Shown: one piece after another, positions 38,195-51,500 of the stretch
How positions within the stretch are numbered: the stretch's first letter is position 1
How the letters are laid out: each line of letters opens with the position of its first letter
Assembly: GCF_009389715.1 (NCBI RefSeq)
Contig: NC_052394.1
Span: forward strand, 23,438,899 to 23,502,898
Source of the DNA: Phoenix dactylifera
Lineage: Eukaryota > Streptophyta > Magnoliopsida > Arecales > Arecaceae
Direction of reading: 5' to 3'
Length of the DNA: 64,000 nucleotides
Translations under genes and position numbers: made by a program
The notes under the pieces: model-generated
Database searches by the model: none
What the model saw: only the letters and a program-made list of their open reading frames with translations
What the model was told of the DNA's origin: nothing

Positions 38195-38250
38195 TATAAA
38201 ACCCTTCCCGAAGGTAACGTCTCCGCTCCCACTCGCGTTCTAAAACCCTA
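38195..38250 (+). promoter_or_regulatory. TATA box and telo-box of the uracil phosphoribosyltransferase gene
   Basis: TATAAAA at 38195-38201 has the consensus form. It predicts transcription from about 38225-38235, leaving a leader of about 175 bases before the start codon at 38408. AAAACCCTA (38242-38250) is a telo-box-like motif close to the predicted start. Motif-based inference. Confidence 0.5.
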
Positions 38251-38407
38251 GCTCTTTCAAAGGTGACGTTGCCTTTGTGAAACCCTCTCTGTCTCTCTCT
38301 CTAAAACCCTGGTGTCCTCTTCTTTACTCTTTCTCTCATCCGCAAAATCCTAGATTTCGATCGGGAGGCGTCGCTCGAGCTGCTTCGTCGCGGGATCGGG
38401 CACGGCG

Positions 38408-41400
38408 ATGGGGGAGAATGCCGTCTCGGATGAGAGGATGCTGGTAGGTGTCGCGCTCTTAATGCCGTTTTGATCGGTTCTTTTTGTTGGAGATTTCTTC
38501 TTTTTTGCTCTTTTTCTTATTGTTTTCTGATCGTATTGGGGTGTAGGTGATGGTTCCGCCACATCCATTGATCAAGCACTGGATCTCTGTTCTCAGAAAC
38601 GAGCAGACCCCGTGTGCCATCTTCAGTGAGTAGTTTTCCTCCTTGTAGTCTCGTTGTTTTATTCCTTCGGAGCCCATTAGGAAAGGGAATTGCTTGATTA
38701 TTTTTGCAATGGATTGGCCATACAGAATCCTGGCACCAATGAAGGGTTAAAAGTTGTTTCTTTCATGCAGAATATACATCTATTTGGATTTAAAGTTTCT
38801 CATTTGGAAACCTACAAGTGGGTTATTTGGTCGCATTGGATACATGCAAAACATTTGTCAGTTTCTTGATAGATGTGATTCTCTGTTTCCGCACAGTAAT
38901 AAACTTATTGCAAGTTGTGTGTGTCTAACTGTACTTATATGAATCAATGCATATTAGCACATAGTATATAGAAACCACAATTTATGAGCATTGTATCTAT
39001 GGGAAGAATAGGCTACAATCATCCTTGACTCTGTCACTAATCCCTTGACATTTTTTTATCTATCTTTTATCTGCTATCCCAGCTGCTAGTTTTACTTTCA
39101 GTAATGCTTTACTGATTTCTGCATGCAAGCTGACTCATAAAGAGTTTGCTTGAAATTTGCTGCATGGTAATGTATACTGCATGATATATAGCACAAAACA
39201 ATTAGAACCAAAGGCACCACAGTGTTCATTTGTGTAATTTCATGGGGTGCGCGTCCTGAATATAATATTTGTTTTAAATATATCTTTTAATTGCTGTCAA
39301 TTCATTGTAGAGAGTGCCATGGCTGAACTTGGGAGATTACTGATATATGAAGCTTCAAGAGATTGGTTGGTAAGTATGCTTCTCAAAGACCTTCTGGTTG
39401 CACTCATTTCATACTTTGTGTGAAGACTTGTACTCCAAACACATGGCGTGTACTTATCATTTAAAGTATCAAGTATGGGACAGTTCTAAATGCTCAACCA
39501 GGTTTACGTACTCCAGTCATTAGCATCAATATATTAGCTTTTGCATGCCACCATAATTTATCATGCAAAAATCATTGAAAAACAAACAATGTTTTTGCCA
39601 CTTTGCAAGAGGAGATTGGCCATCATATTGACTGCCCTCATGGCTAGACTGTATTGCTAAAGATCCACACTGATTTGATGTTTTGTAAAAAAGACTCTTG
39701 CATTGCACCTCCTGAACTCAAACTTCTTTCATGTCAAATGGGTCTTTCTGTTTGCAAGCATCTATTGTAGGAAATAGCATATTATAGGTCCTTGGCCTTC
39801 CATCTCCTATCCTTTCTAACAATGCTTTTATGTTCAGACTTTGACAACTGACTTTTTCTCCTTGCAGCCTACAATCACGGGAGAGATCCAGTCACCCATT
39901 GGTCCTGCTGCTGTTGAATTTATCGATCCACGTGAGCCTGTGGTGGTCTGTTTTTTTTTCTTTAAATTATATCTCAGGTTTTAGATAATTTTTTAGAAAT
40001 AAGAATATGATAGGCTTATTCCTTATTTTTGTGTTATTCCTTGCCATTCATAGTTCATTTATTTAGCATTCTCTTATACTTATTTTGTTTAGATCATTCC
40101 CATCTTGAGAGCTGGTCTTGTGCTAGCCGAGCATGCTCCATCAGTTTTGCCAGCAACAAAAACTTACCACCTGGGTAAGGAAAAGTCCTTCATCTGGATT
40201 TGTTCAGGCTTCTAATATTATGATGGCTTCATGTATTTGGTGTTAAAAGACACTTATCGTTCTCTAGATTAATGTTCTACAATACAATTTTTGGCATATG
40301 CATATTGATCATGATAAACATCTATACTTGCTATCTAGGAATTCTTTACGAGTGATGATATCAGGTTTTAGGATTTAAGTAAACTGGATTTGGACTTGGA
40401 CTCCTTTGAAATGCCAGTCTTAGTTTTGTTTTTTGTTCAATTATTCTGAAAGAAAGATGTTCCATGCGATATCGGTTTAAATCAGAAAGCTACTGAACAT
40501 TGGCTGATAGTCAGGTTGATGGTTATGATGATGAAAATAGTATACAAACTAGAATTTGAAACCTCCTCTGTTTCATAATCGTGTAATGTTTTCTTCTTTT
40601 TGCAAATGAAGGCATGCGTAGGGATGAGGAAACGCTACAGCCATCCATATATCTGAACAAGTAAGAGCATATTTTCCATGCCTTTTCTTTTATATTGCAA
40701 AGTATCGAAATGTTTATATGTGGTCTAGTTCTAGTGGTGACACTTGGAAAGTTCAAGGCTTGAACGCCTAGTAACTTGAGTGCACTTATCCATGATACAA
40801 GGGTAGAGGTCGTGGAAGGGTTGAAATTTTCGTTGGCTGACTTCTTTGAGTTCATCTTGGAATAAGCTTCCCTTATTGTTGTAAAAAGATTGGCTTATTA
40901 GCATATTTCCTAGTTTAACTTTGTGCAAAACTCTCTTTTGCTATTATTTCTTCCAATTGCTATCAATTGGTATTCTTGTTTGCATTTTGTTAACAGGTGC
41001 ATTCTTGCTTGCTTTTCTAGTCTAAATATAATTTCTACCAGAATACCATCACAACAATTTCACTTTATCTAATTGGTCATAGCTCCATTATCTTGTTTTG
41101 CTGAGTCAGGACATATTCTTATTTGCAAATGCTTATATTTGTTTCAGTGGTGGCACTAGAATGCCTTGAAGCTTGAGAACTAGTTAGCATAGAGCTGTTT
41201 ATTAATTACGCATGTGATTTAGCAAAACCTTGCCCAAGCCCTTGGCCATCATCATTTGGTTGACACACTTCCCTAAGTGTGTCAAATTTGTTCTTTTATG
41301 TTATGATGGTGTGAAATTACATTAAATGGGGAGACTTGAGCAAAACCTTCATGCAACAGCTTTGCAATCAGAAGGGTAGCTTTTCTTTTCTTTTTTTTGG

Positions 41401-44400
41401 GTTTTGTAGTGAAGGGGCAAGGTTCAGAGAAAGAAGGAAAATTACAGCCAATAAAAACGTCCAACCTAGTTGGCATATGTCAGGTGCAATAGAACCCAAG
41501 GAAAACTATCAAACCAAACCTGCTGCACAGGAGGCTGAGAACCCATATTAGCCGGGAAGTCCACTTGGTCATTGCCCTCTCTGAAAATGTGGGAGGCCTA
41601 ATAGTGACTCAGTGAAGGGAGGAGCTTGTGAAGGAAGACAAGGATGGAGAGAGGTAGCATCAGTTGACAGCCAGGCCACTACGGTAGAAGAATCACTGTC
41701 CAGCCATATTCACTCAGCTCCAAACTGTCAATGCCACTAGGAGACCTGTCCATGCTCCAGTCAACCCAGTCATCGGCACCAGCTGGGTTGAGCAGAGGGA
41801 AAGACCTGAGTGCAAGTCATGGTTTAAGGATTAGGGAAGCTCGAGATAGTTGAAGAAATGGCATTTTAGGGATAAAATAAATGGTAAAATAAATGAACAA
41901 GGCTTGTTGGTTGTTGATTCATTCATCTATTGTACTTTGTGATATATATATATATATATATATATATCTATATATATATATATCCATTGTTAAGTAGACT
42001 GAATAATCTGCTCTTCTTCTATCGTAAAAATATGTCAGGTTGCCTGCATTTTTTAGAAAGAAACTGCTGAGTTTCCTCATCATGCCTGTTTTATTTAGTT
42101 ATTCATTTCCTGTTTTCCTTCGTGTAGCGTAGTAGAATCATGCACATATGATCTCCAGACGCATTTGGCAATAGGCGGTCTTGCAAATAATTATGGTATA
42201 TATTATTACTAACTTGTGAACTGGATTCAGGTTGGTCTACTTATCCTTCATTGTTTACTGCAGGTTACCTGATAAATTTCCAGAGGGATCTCGTGTACTT
42301 GTTGTAGACCCTATGCTCGCAACTGGTAATTTTTTCTTACTGATGTATATGCTTTCTACATATTCTGGTTGAAATATTTTATCATGGCAATTTCCATTAG
42401 AACCATTACATTTTGATTCTAGTTTGGTGGTATCTTTTCTTGTTTCTGATGCTGAGATCCACTTAGAAACACTCATTTAGATTGTTTTACTTCTATCTAA
42501 ACTAATATACTTTGGCTAGTAGCACACACTCTTTATGTATAATTTGTTCCCTTTGCTCTCAATATAGCATGCATTCTGGAACCTTTTCAAAGTTATGTTT
42601 TGCTGCATCAACTAAAACCAATTTATTATAATTTCCTTGGTAGTTCAATAGGTGCAAATTACATTTGTCTCTGAGGTTTTGTGTTGTAAGGGCATGTAAT
42701 CCGGACTTGAATCCTTAACATTATTTTTATTTAGTTAAACCACTACTATCTATAGACCTATTGATTGGCATCTATAGGCTAATAGCCAAACATGTAAATT
42801 TTGGCAAATCTGTGGAAAAAGAATGATAATCATGAACGACAAGACCTGTACTAGCCATTTGGGATCAGTCGGTCGAGCCTCCATGACCTTTTGCTCTAAT
42901 TAAAAATCCAATCCTCATTCATGGCAAGCTTCATCGAATCAGAAAAGAGCAGTTTCTTTATTTCCCTTTTTCTTTTGAAAACTTTTTGCTAAATAGTCCA
43001 GTAAGTATTCAAAACATGCCTGGCTTGATTTAAGCGATTGATATTATATTAAAAATGCAATTTTCTGGATAGAACGTTTATTTGTAGAATCATCATAATG
43101 ATAGCCAGAAGCAATCATGACTCATAATTAGAAAATTATATGCCATGAACATTTTGTTAGGATACTTCATTTCATTGTTTTGTGATTTGATAGGCTGGCA
43201 ATGCTTCAAAATGTTTCCGCTCCTCAAAATCAAATATAGCTTGCTTTTGGGTCTTAAACAATTCAATGTTGTAAATTTATAAGTTCAAACTTTTCAAGGA
43301 AAGAAATATAAAAAGACAGAGATTTAAGAATACAGCAATCTCTTTTGGTTGAGTGATGAGAACTTTTGATGGTATCGTTAAAGAGGAGCAGAAGTGGACC
43401 CCCTGGGAATGCTTGTCTTTTGTTTATGCATTCTTGAACTTGTTATTTTTTCGATATGTATGGTTGATCATCAAGATGATCTTGATCATTACCGTTATAA
43501 GCAAGTCCTTTTGATCAAATGGGCTCGGATTTGGAACCTATATTTTCTTTTAATAACAGTAGATTTAGCCTTTGAAAATGGGGTATAGAACATAAAATGC
43601 GAAAACCTGCTTGCACCTCTTTAAAAATTGAGCACTGCTAGGTGGACCCAGATATTGAATAGCCTATGTGTAAGTTATTTTTTCTGTCAGCATGACAATT
43701 ACAGAAAATAATTTTTTACTTACATGGAGCAGTGATAACATTATGCAATGCAGAGTCTAAGTTAGTTCGTTCCACATTTGGATCCAACCAGCATATCCAT
43801 ACATCGGCTCACAAAAGACAAGTTCCTAGAATGGGTGCAAAGTGCTTGTTTAGTGATCTAATGCTAACGTTAATGTCTTCCTGAATTGCAGGTGGCACCA
43901 TAGTTGCAGCTATCGACCTGCTGAAGGATCGTGGAGTTGATGGCAAGCAAATAAAAGTTGTAAGTGCACGAAAACATCCTTCCAACCACTACTACATATT
44001 TTATCCTCTGTCTCTTATTTCGTTAGACAAATCACCATTTGGCACTAGATATCTGCTGTTGCTGCCCCTCCAGCATTGCAGAAGCTCAGCAAAAAGTTCC
44101 CAGGGTAAGGCAAATATATATCTGCTTGTCCCACTATTCTGGACTCGTTTATCAAACTGGATGCTGGTTTTGTTTTCAGGCTTCGTGTATATGCGGGAAT
44201 AATAGATCCAGTGGTGAATGAGAAAGGGTATAGTCATCTCTGATCAGTATACATGCATGACAAAGCACATGAACATATGCTTGCACACACAGCATGAAAA
44301 ATAGGCTTCCCATGTAGAGAAGCATGTTTTATGCTCGCATCGACACACACAATGGATAAAATTTGTCTTGCATTAACATCTTACCATCTATCCATGTTCA

Positions 44401-44453
44401 GGTTCATTGTCCCGGGGTTGGGAGATGCAGGAGACCGCAGCTTTGGTACCTGA
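38408..44453 (+). CDS. Uracil phosphoribosyltransferase, complete, 11 exons, 222 aa
   Basis: Pyrimidine-salvage enzyme: uracil + PRPP gives UMP + diphosphate. Exons: 38408-38443, 38547-38625, 39311-39369, 39868-39945, 40093-40174, 40612-40660, 42264-42325, 43892-43959, 44049-44104, 44180-44227, 44402-44453 (669 nt, phases close, GT-AG). VPPHPLIKHWISVLRNEQTP opens the domain. IIPILRAGLVLAEHA, the PRPP-binding loop VLVVDPMLATGGT (residues 139-151) and the uracil-binding C-terminus GIIDPVVNEKGFIVPGLGDA, ending RSFGT, are all intact. The length is that of the bare catalytic domain. The chosen ATG is preceded in frame by a stop (TAG at 38351-38353) and by a good TATA box, so no transit peptide is visible, unlike the plastid enzyme of Arabidopsis as I remember it. 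An upstream or alternative first exon cannot be excluded. Confidence 0.95.
41330..41860 (-). mobile_element. Decayed LINE-like fragment (RNase H region) in intron 6 of the uracil phosphoribosyltransferase gene
   Basis: Read on the - strand, 41570-41720 gives WLDSDSSTVVAWLS and, in a shifted frame, HIFREGNDQVDFPANMGSQ. These resemble the RNase H-like domain at the end of plant LINE (L1-type) polyproteins, where an acidic residue plus serine precedes a tryptophan strand and HxxREGN is followed by an aspartate and a helix. At least one frameshift and stops separate the parts. The borders are approximate, and no poly(A) tail or target duplication was found. Confidence 0.5.
41942..41984. repeat. 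(AT)n microsatellite in intron 6 of the uracil phosphoribosyltransferase gene
   Basis: An alternating AT run interrupted once by a C covers about 41942-41984. Confidence 0.8.
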
Positions 44454-45093
44454 AACTTGGCATGCCTTCGTTTCCACTTATTTTCTCTCCAAAATATCGA
44501 AGAAACCTTCAAATTCAGTTGCATTTGTATGGTTTCTGCCAGATTTTTATGCTGAGCATTTCGCAGAATCTGTCTGTGATGGTTTTTGCTGGTTACCTGT
44601 AGTGTTAGTTGATTCCTTCACCCCCAATTGCCTCTTAAGGTGGCATGTAAAAAGTTACTTCTCGTACCTTGGAATGAGATCCCTCAATTGCCATTTATGA
44701 GATGATCAGATGTTTTAGGTGCTTTGGAGATTCATAAATTTTCTGCATGGTGGTTTGCTTGTCATATGGTACCATTTTATGTTTCTCTCTCTTTTTTTTG
44801 AAGCAATATCATTTTTAGGTTTCCAAAATAGAAGGATGCATGTATAAAGGCAAATCTCCTTACTATAACCAAGAAAGTTATAATAACTATTTCATTATTC
44901 GTGAACAGCTAATGTCAACATCAAAATGTGGTAAATTTAGGGGGAAGAGAGTTCTAAGGATTAGGGGGAAGAGGTGCAAGAATTGGTTGCATGACATCGT
45001 GAATGTTAATCAAATTTTTTTTATAGACGGGTGAAGACGTGACAGATCTCCTCCATTGTTGATTTGCTGCTATGTCAAAGCAAACGCGGATGA
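44454..45093. other. 3' UTR of the uracil phosphoribosyltransferase gene and short intergenic DNA
   Basis: The region separates two genes in the same orientation. The first few hundred bases are probably 3' UTR. No further feature was recognised. Confidence 0.45.
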
Positions 45094-45352
45094 TCCATTG
45101 GTCGCTTTGAGCTTTATGTAGGCGGATTAATATTTCAATTATTTGAGATGTATGCATATGAATATTTAAATTATCCACGGTTGCTTTAAGATCTGTGCAA
45201 GTAAATGGATAATTTTGACCCTTTATTGTTCGCTTTAAGAGCTGTGCAGATAAATGAATATTTCAATCATCAGATAGGCGGATGAATATTTGGATCGTAC
45301 GTGATTGTTTTGAGATTTGCATAAATGGATGAATAATCTGGATCTATAATTG
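45094..45352. repeat. Imperfect repeats of 50-80 bp in the P5CS promoter
   Basis: At least four degenerate units start with KGCTTTRAG or TGTTTTGAG (near 45102, 45182, 45231 and 45305). They continue with CTGTGCA-type and ATAAATGGAT/GGATGAATA motifs, and the phrase TAGGCGGAT occurs twice. Unit length varies between about 50 and 80 bases, and the units are about 65-75 percent alike by eye. A TACGTG core (45298-45303), an ABRE-like site, sits between two units. Confidence 0.6.
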
Positions 45353-45449
45353 CTGTCGATAGACGGCTGCGATGAGAACTCCGCAAAGCGACGGGTATTT
45401 TCGGACTAACGCATGGATAGCCGCATCGTCGGATCCCCAGCTTCCGACA

Positions 45450-45458
45450 TATATATAG
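45450..45458 (+). promoter_or_regulatory. Likely TATA box of the P5CS gene
   Basis: TATATATAG at 45450-45458 lies about 95 bases before the start codon. It predicts a short leader of about 70 bases that is rich in purines. Inferred from the motif and spacing. Confidence 0.5.
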
Positions 45459-45552
45459 AGAGGGGGTCGGGGGTAGTAATAAAGGAGAGAAAAAATCAGG
45501 TCGAAAAAGAAAGCCAGCGGAGAGAAGGCTCCTCTCGGCTCTCTCGGCCGCC

Positions 45553-48500
45553 ATGGATCCCACTCGAGCTTTCGTCAAAGACGTCAGGCGCATTATAATC
45601 AAGGTTCGTCTCTCCTTTTCTATTTTCCTTCTCTCCTATTCTTCTTTAATCTCTCTTGCGATTTTCTTGTTCGATCCTCTCTTCAGAACCCTAATTCTTT
45701 CTTCTTTCTGGAACGAGAACCCTAGTTTCTAGGCGGCAGGAGGCGTCAATACCCGTTTGTCTCATAAAGAATGGCTGGGTTTTTTCAACTTGTCAATGAA
45801 TTGCCGATATTTTCTATGCTGCAGTTCTTCATTCTTCTCAAGAGCGCATTGATTTTTGTTTACTTCTTTGATATTCACGTTCTTGATTCCCCACACCTAA
45901 AAGGAAGTTATTTGTGTTTATATTTCTGATATTTACCTTCTTGATTCTTTTCGGTAATGAATTTTTTTAAAAATTTCCGCTGCTCATGGTCTTGATTTAT
46001 TTCAGGTGCTTCTTATTAATAGAATCATTCTTTCTTTGTCTTGATTTGTAGTTCTTGAATTGTTTTATTGTAGCATGTATTGATGGTATTGAACTTTAAT
46101 CTGGGCCCCGGAACAGAAACTTAAGAACTTCTTGTTTATAACTTGTTTTAATCCCTTGATGTCATTTGAGTGGGTATATCCCCTCTCCACCCAAAATTCT
46201 TTATTTCCCTGGTAAATTCACTCACAAGCTTATGTTTTGCAATGTCTATCGATGTTCCATGAATCAGAAATTTGGAAATGACAAGTTCACATTAATTGAA
46301 CACTTTTTAATCTTAATCTTGTGTGCTCTTACTTTGAAAATAAATTCCACGAATCGCTGGTTACTATATAATGCTCTGCGTGATAGCAGATTGACTTTAT
46401 GATACATATACTTTTTATAGGTGGGGACTGCTGTTGTCACTAGAACTGATGGGAGACTGGCTCTGGGAAGACTTGGAGCTCTTTGTGAACAGGTATGCTT
46501 GATCTGTCCCGCAGGCCACGGCCATATGCATATGCTAATTTGCAGTGCAAGATTCAAACTTTACCCTCTTCTTGTTGAAATGGTTCATTTGCAGGTTAAA
46601 GAACTGATCTCTCAAGGCTTCGAGGTTATTTTGGTTACTTCAGGTGCAGTGGGCGTTGGCCGGCAAAGGCTTAGATACAGGAGACTGCTCAACAGCAGGT
46701 CGATACGCCTTTTATATTTAAGTAAAACAAACATTTTCAAAATTTGGGATGCCCTCATATTTAATTAAAAACGATATTCAAGTTCTCTGCCAAAGAATTT
46801 ACTCATATTCTTACTTTTGCTTATTCAAATTCATTGAAAGACCGTTTAAATGTTGCAGCTTTGCTGATCTCCAAAAACCACAATTAGAGCTGGATGGAAA
46901 GGCTTGTGCTGCTGCTGGTCAGAGTGGCCTAATGGCTCTATATGATTGCTTATTTAGTCAGGTGTGCTTTTGATCTATTAACCTTGTACAACAAATGTTG
47001 CTTGTTGTTCACTATTTGGCTGAATATCTTTTCTTCATTCGCATGTCACCCTAGTTTCTGATAAACTTCATTATAAATTCTCAATGCAGCTAGATGTGAC
47101 ATCATCTGAACTTCTTGTGACTGATAGTGATTTTAAGAATCCAGATTTTAGGATGCAGCTTTCTCAAACTGTGAATTCATTGTTAGATCTTAGAGTTATT
47201 CCCATTTTCAACGAAAATGATGCAATCAGCACTAGGAAAGCTCCATATGAGGTATGCTTTTTTTGTAATCCTTGAATCTGATCAAGCTGAATTCTGGTTG
47301 TTGTTTTATAATATTTGCTGGTATATAACTCATGGATGTGTGTAACTCATTAGGGTCTGTAAGTGTTTTCTTTTTCTTTTCCTTTTTTATCTAATATTTG
47401 CTGACAACAGGTGCTAACTATATATTTTAGGGAAAACTTGTATGGCTGCTTATTCTTTGGTAGGCACATTACATTATCTACGTAAAATGATGCTACTCCA
47501 TTATCTTTAAAGGTGTAATTATTCCTAGGAGCCTGTACATAGATTGTAGATACTGAGTTCTGCATATGTGAATTGCGTGCATTGTGCTTCACTGTTCCAT
47601 AGCATAACACATATTGTGTAACGCATGTTTCCCAAGTTTCATAATATTGCAGGTTGAAATGCGGCTAAAACCCCTTGCAAAAGCATCATATGCAAAGTGT
47701 GGAAATTCCAATTGCACCATACCTTTGCTAATGTATCTTGCCAGATCGTTGCTAAAAACTGCTGACTCCATTGTTGATTTCTGACCCCTATTTCTTTGGG
47801 GCTTTTATTTGCAACTGATAGAGGATATCATTGGGCACAATTTGCTAATCATGGGGACTGTTTTGTTTCTCTTTCTCCTGATTAAGCTCTCCCTTCCTAT
47901 TGTTTAGTGAAAATATTTTTAGGAAAATTGATTCTCAATAATTGGATCTGGAACTAGTATCATTCTGATTTTGAGATGAGATGTTAAGAAGTGATATATT
48001 TGATTGGTTCCACAATTACAAAGGTAAATCTTCAAGGGATCATTTAGTACATTGTTTGTTTGCCTACTAAGAAATGGGTAGATATGTTGAGAATAAAATT
48101 AGCAAGAGCAGGTCGAGGCCACATTGGAAGGTGTGGACTTCAGAGTCAAGAATTTTTAATTATGAAAGCTCCAAAGGAAGTCTTTGATGAAGTGAAAATT
48201 TTCATATGGCCTGGAAAGCGGCACTAAGATTTGAATTTTTCATGATCTCATTCTTTCAAAAAAAATTAGCATATTGTGGAAAATGTTCTGAATATTTTCT
48301 TTGTAATAATGATGCTCCAGGAAGGATAATTCCATGTTTAGACCCTTTTCTCAACCGATCTCAAATAGCTAAGGGAATCATAATATTATGGAATTTATAC
48401 CCTACCTTTCAAGTTTGTGAAATGGGACTACGGATTGTTGAAAATCTTTTGGTAGAAATGTTAAAATATGGAAATAGAACCCTTACACAACATACATTTT

Positions 48501-51500
48501 TATCTACACAAGACTATAAGTATATTGATGCGAACAGGAGTTTCTAGATATTTCTTTTAAGGTACATATACTTTGAATGTCAATGGCTTCTTGAAATTCA
48601 CAACAGGCTTCCATAGACTTTGAATATGGCTTGTTTTGCTTGCATAGTCATGCAAACATTTAGATAATATGAAATTGCAATGTGGAGTTTCATGCATAAT
48701 AGAGTGCATTTTATCACTTATCTTCCATATAACAAAGACTCAAAGAGGACCAACATTTTTAAGGACAGCTCCAAGTAAACTGATAGTTTATGATTCTTTA
48801 ATTTTGGGCAAAGTAGATCAATACTCCCCCAATTGCCACTAGAATGGAGACTATCTTTGAGGAGTACCCAGCATTATGGCTGTAGAGTGTAGAAAGCATC
48901 AATTGAACATTTGATGATGTTGTGGGGATTCGAGATGTTAAAGAAAAAATGGTTGGATGAAATTTTTTAGATGATGTATAGATGACTTGCCAGATGGAAG
49001 AATATATTACTATTAACTGGTGATAGCTCACTTAAAGCAACCCTGTCTAAATCATTTGTTCTAAATATCTAATTTATAAAATCTTGTAGTTTGTGCTAGA
49101 CTTTATTAGACAATGTTGGGAAGAAGTATGAGACAGTTGGGGTTTCATGTAATCATTTTTGGAATAGAGTTCAAAAAACTAATAAAGAAATACTTAGACA
49201 TTTGGAGGCTTATTTTCTAAATTGGGCTGTTAAAAGCATCTGAGAAGGAATAGTGGGCTTACAAACACAAGTTGGGAGGAATATATCTGTACTATTTTAA
49301 TGCCAATGCTCGAGGTTTGGACTCCAACCCTGAATTCAACTCAACTTTGTTTTGTTCCTTCCTTTACTGAATAACTCCAGTGATTGAGACTATATGAATT
49401 TAGTTTTAAATAGAGGCAGTTAAAGTATCCTCTTATGTGGCCATACGTGTAAATAATAAAAGCATTAGCTGATTTTTATTAGCTGTAACTCTCAACCGGT
49501 GGTTGGATTTAGATGGAAAGGGAAATTACATTTGGGTGCATTTTGGCTAAACTAGGACCCAGATATTTCTGATATTGGCGGTCATGTGCATTGCATATGC
49601 AGGATTCCATTATTTCTGAAATAGAGGTCATTGGATGCAACAATGGGATCAAAAATGTGGGCCATTCAGGAAAACATAGTAAAAGGGAATGAGGAATTTA
49701 GATAGTGATTACAATTTAAGCTAAAGAATGCTTTTATCTTTTAAGAGATATTTGAATAGAAGACAGAGATGGATGCTAACTTTCCTAATTTGCACTATGT
49801 TTGCATCATTAAATTTGCGGATTCCTTTATGTAGGTTCCTCTTTTTTCTTCCAAAATCTAAATGCTTATCTACTCATCTAGACTTGCGATTATTTTGCCT
49901 CCAAGATTTGTCTCCAGAGGATGAGGGAGAGTATTTTGTGCATCAGAGATAGGAAACTTGTGAGAGGTTTATAGATCGGTGTCCTTAGGATGAAATATGG
50001 ATGATCATGATTGTAACTCAAAAGTGCGGAAGTTTTGTGCTTCATGAAGTGCCGAAGTGATGAAATATACCAGGATCCAGGATCTTGTTTTGTAGACAAG
50101 GCAGTGGCTTATCGGCTACATTTGGTGGTGTACTTGATGGAATTTGTTATTTAAGAAGACTTATGTTGACATCAACTCTCTGATAAGGCAGTTGGCCAAC
50201 TAGCGTTTGAGCTTATCAGGGGTTTTCTTTATATACCGCAGTTTTCTATTTATACCCCCATATCAATATGTAAGAAGAAACCCTTTGTTTTGTCACTCGC
50301 GTTCTCAGTTATGATTTGTGATGTTGGGGATTTAGTTGTTAATTTGAATGGGGATATAACTTCAAGATATCTGCAAGTTCTTTTATGTATCACATAAGTT
50401 TTTTTATCTAATTTGTTTGGATTGTATCCAAACTCTTTGGGAAAGTGGATTCCAACAAAGAATTAATCATCACAAGTTGGTTTTTAATATAAGAGAATCA
50501 TTATTTTGGACAAATTGTCCTAAAATGCGATCTTGTTCCTCAGAGCTCGAATGCTAGATTTTTTTTGTTGAACCAGCAACCTAAAGTTAACTCCGTTAAG
50601 CTGTAGAAATCCATTTTTCAGAAGTAATGAATGACCCCTCCTCCCCCGACACCACCCATAATGGTACTTGATGGCTTGATTTCTATCCCAGAATTCTCAT
50701 TTTTACTGGATGTCTGCCATTTTTGTTGTGGGAGAAACAGTACATGTGCCTGGTGGAATAACTGGCATTGTCCATCGGAAAGGAAACTGATAAGGAACCT
50801 CCCTTCAGAATTAGGATATTTCCTGATCTTTGTAAAATCATTTTGTATCAAAATGATTAGCTAGAGTCTTGCTTTTAAATGCATAAATGTTACTTTTTAG
50901 AGATAATGATGCTTCTCATTAATCAAGGAGATCTACTTAAATTTTTCTTGTCTCTTACATTATCCGGTAATATCTTTATGATGACTACTCATGACAATGT
51001 AACTCAAACATCTACCTATAAACTCAAGCCTATAAGCTTATAACTCTGCCCATATCTTGAGTAACCCATCAAGCTTTTTTATCGCCTTTTGTGGTCTTTT
51101 GCTCTATCTGATAGCCAGTATAATTTGCAGGATTCTTCTGGTATCTTTTGGGATAATGACAGTTTAGCAGCCTTATTGGCCTTGGAGTTAAAAGCTGATC
51201 TTCTTGTTCTGCTTAGTGATGTGGAGGGTCTATATAGTGCTCCACCTGGTGAACCTCATTCAAAGATAATACATACATACATAAAAGAAAGGCACCAGGG
51301 TGAGATTACTTTCGGAGACAAGTCTAGGGTGGGAAGAGGTGGCATGACTGCTAAAGTAAAGGCTGCAGTTTATGCTGCGTCTGCAGGCACCCCTGTTGTA
51401 ATCACTAGGTATGCCTGATGCCTTAACCCTTACTTTCAACCTTGCCAGTTATTCAGTCAAAATGTATGTTGTTCAGCATATTGTTAGACTGCATATTATC

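Noticed and set aside
38033-38213. Open frame that could be a transit peptide for uracil phosphoribosyltransferase
   Set aside because: It lies mostly upstream of the TATA box. Splicing from its donor at 38214 to the acceptor at 38353 puts the rest out of frame, with an early stop.
44954-45602. Open frames across the P5CS promoter and first exon on the opposite strand
   Set aside because: They are shadows over promoter repeats and exon 1, with no recognisable protein.
48206-48547. 113-codon open frame in P5CS intron 5
   Set aside because: No family was recognised, and there is no supporting start context or splice structure. Kept only as part of the unclassified block.
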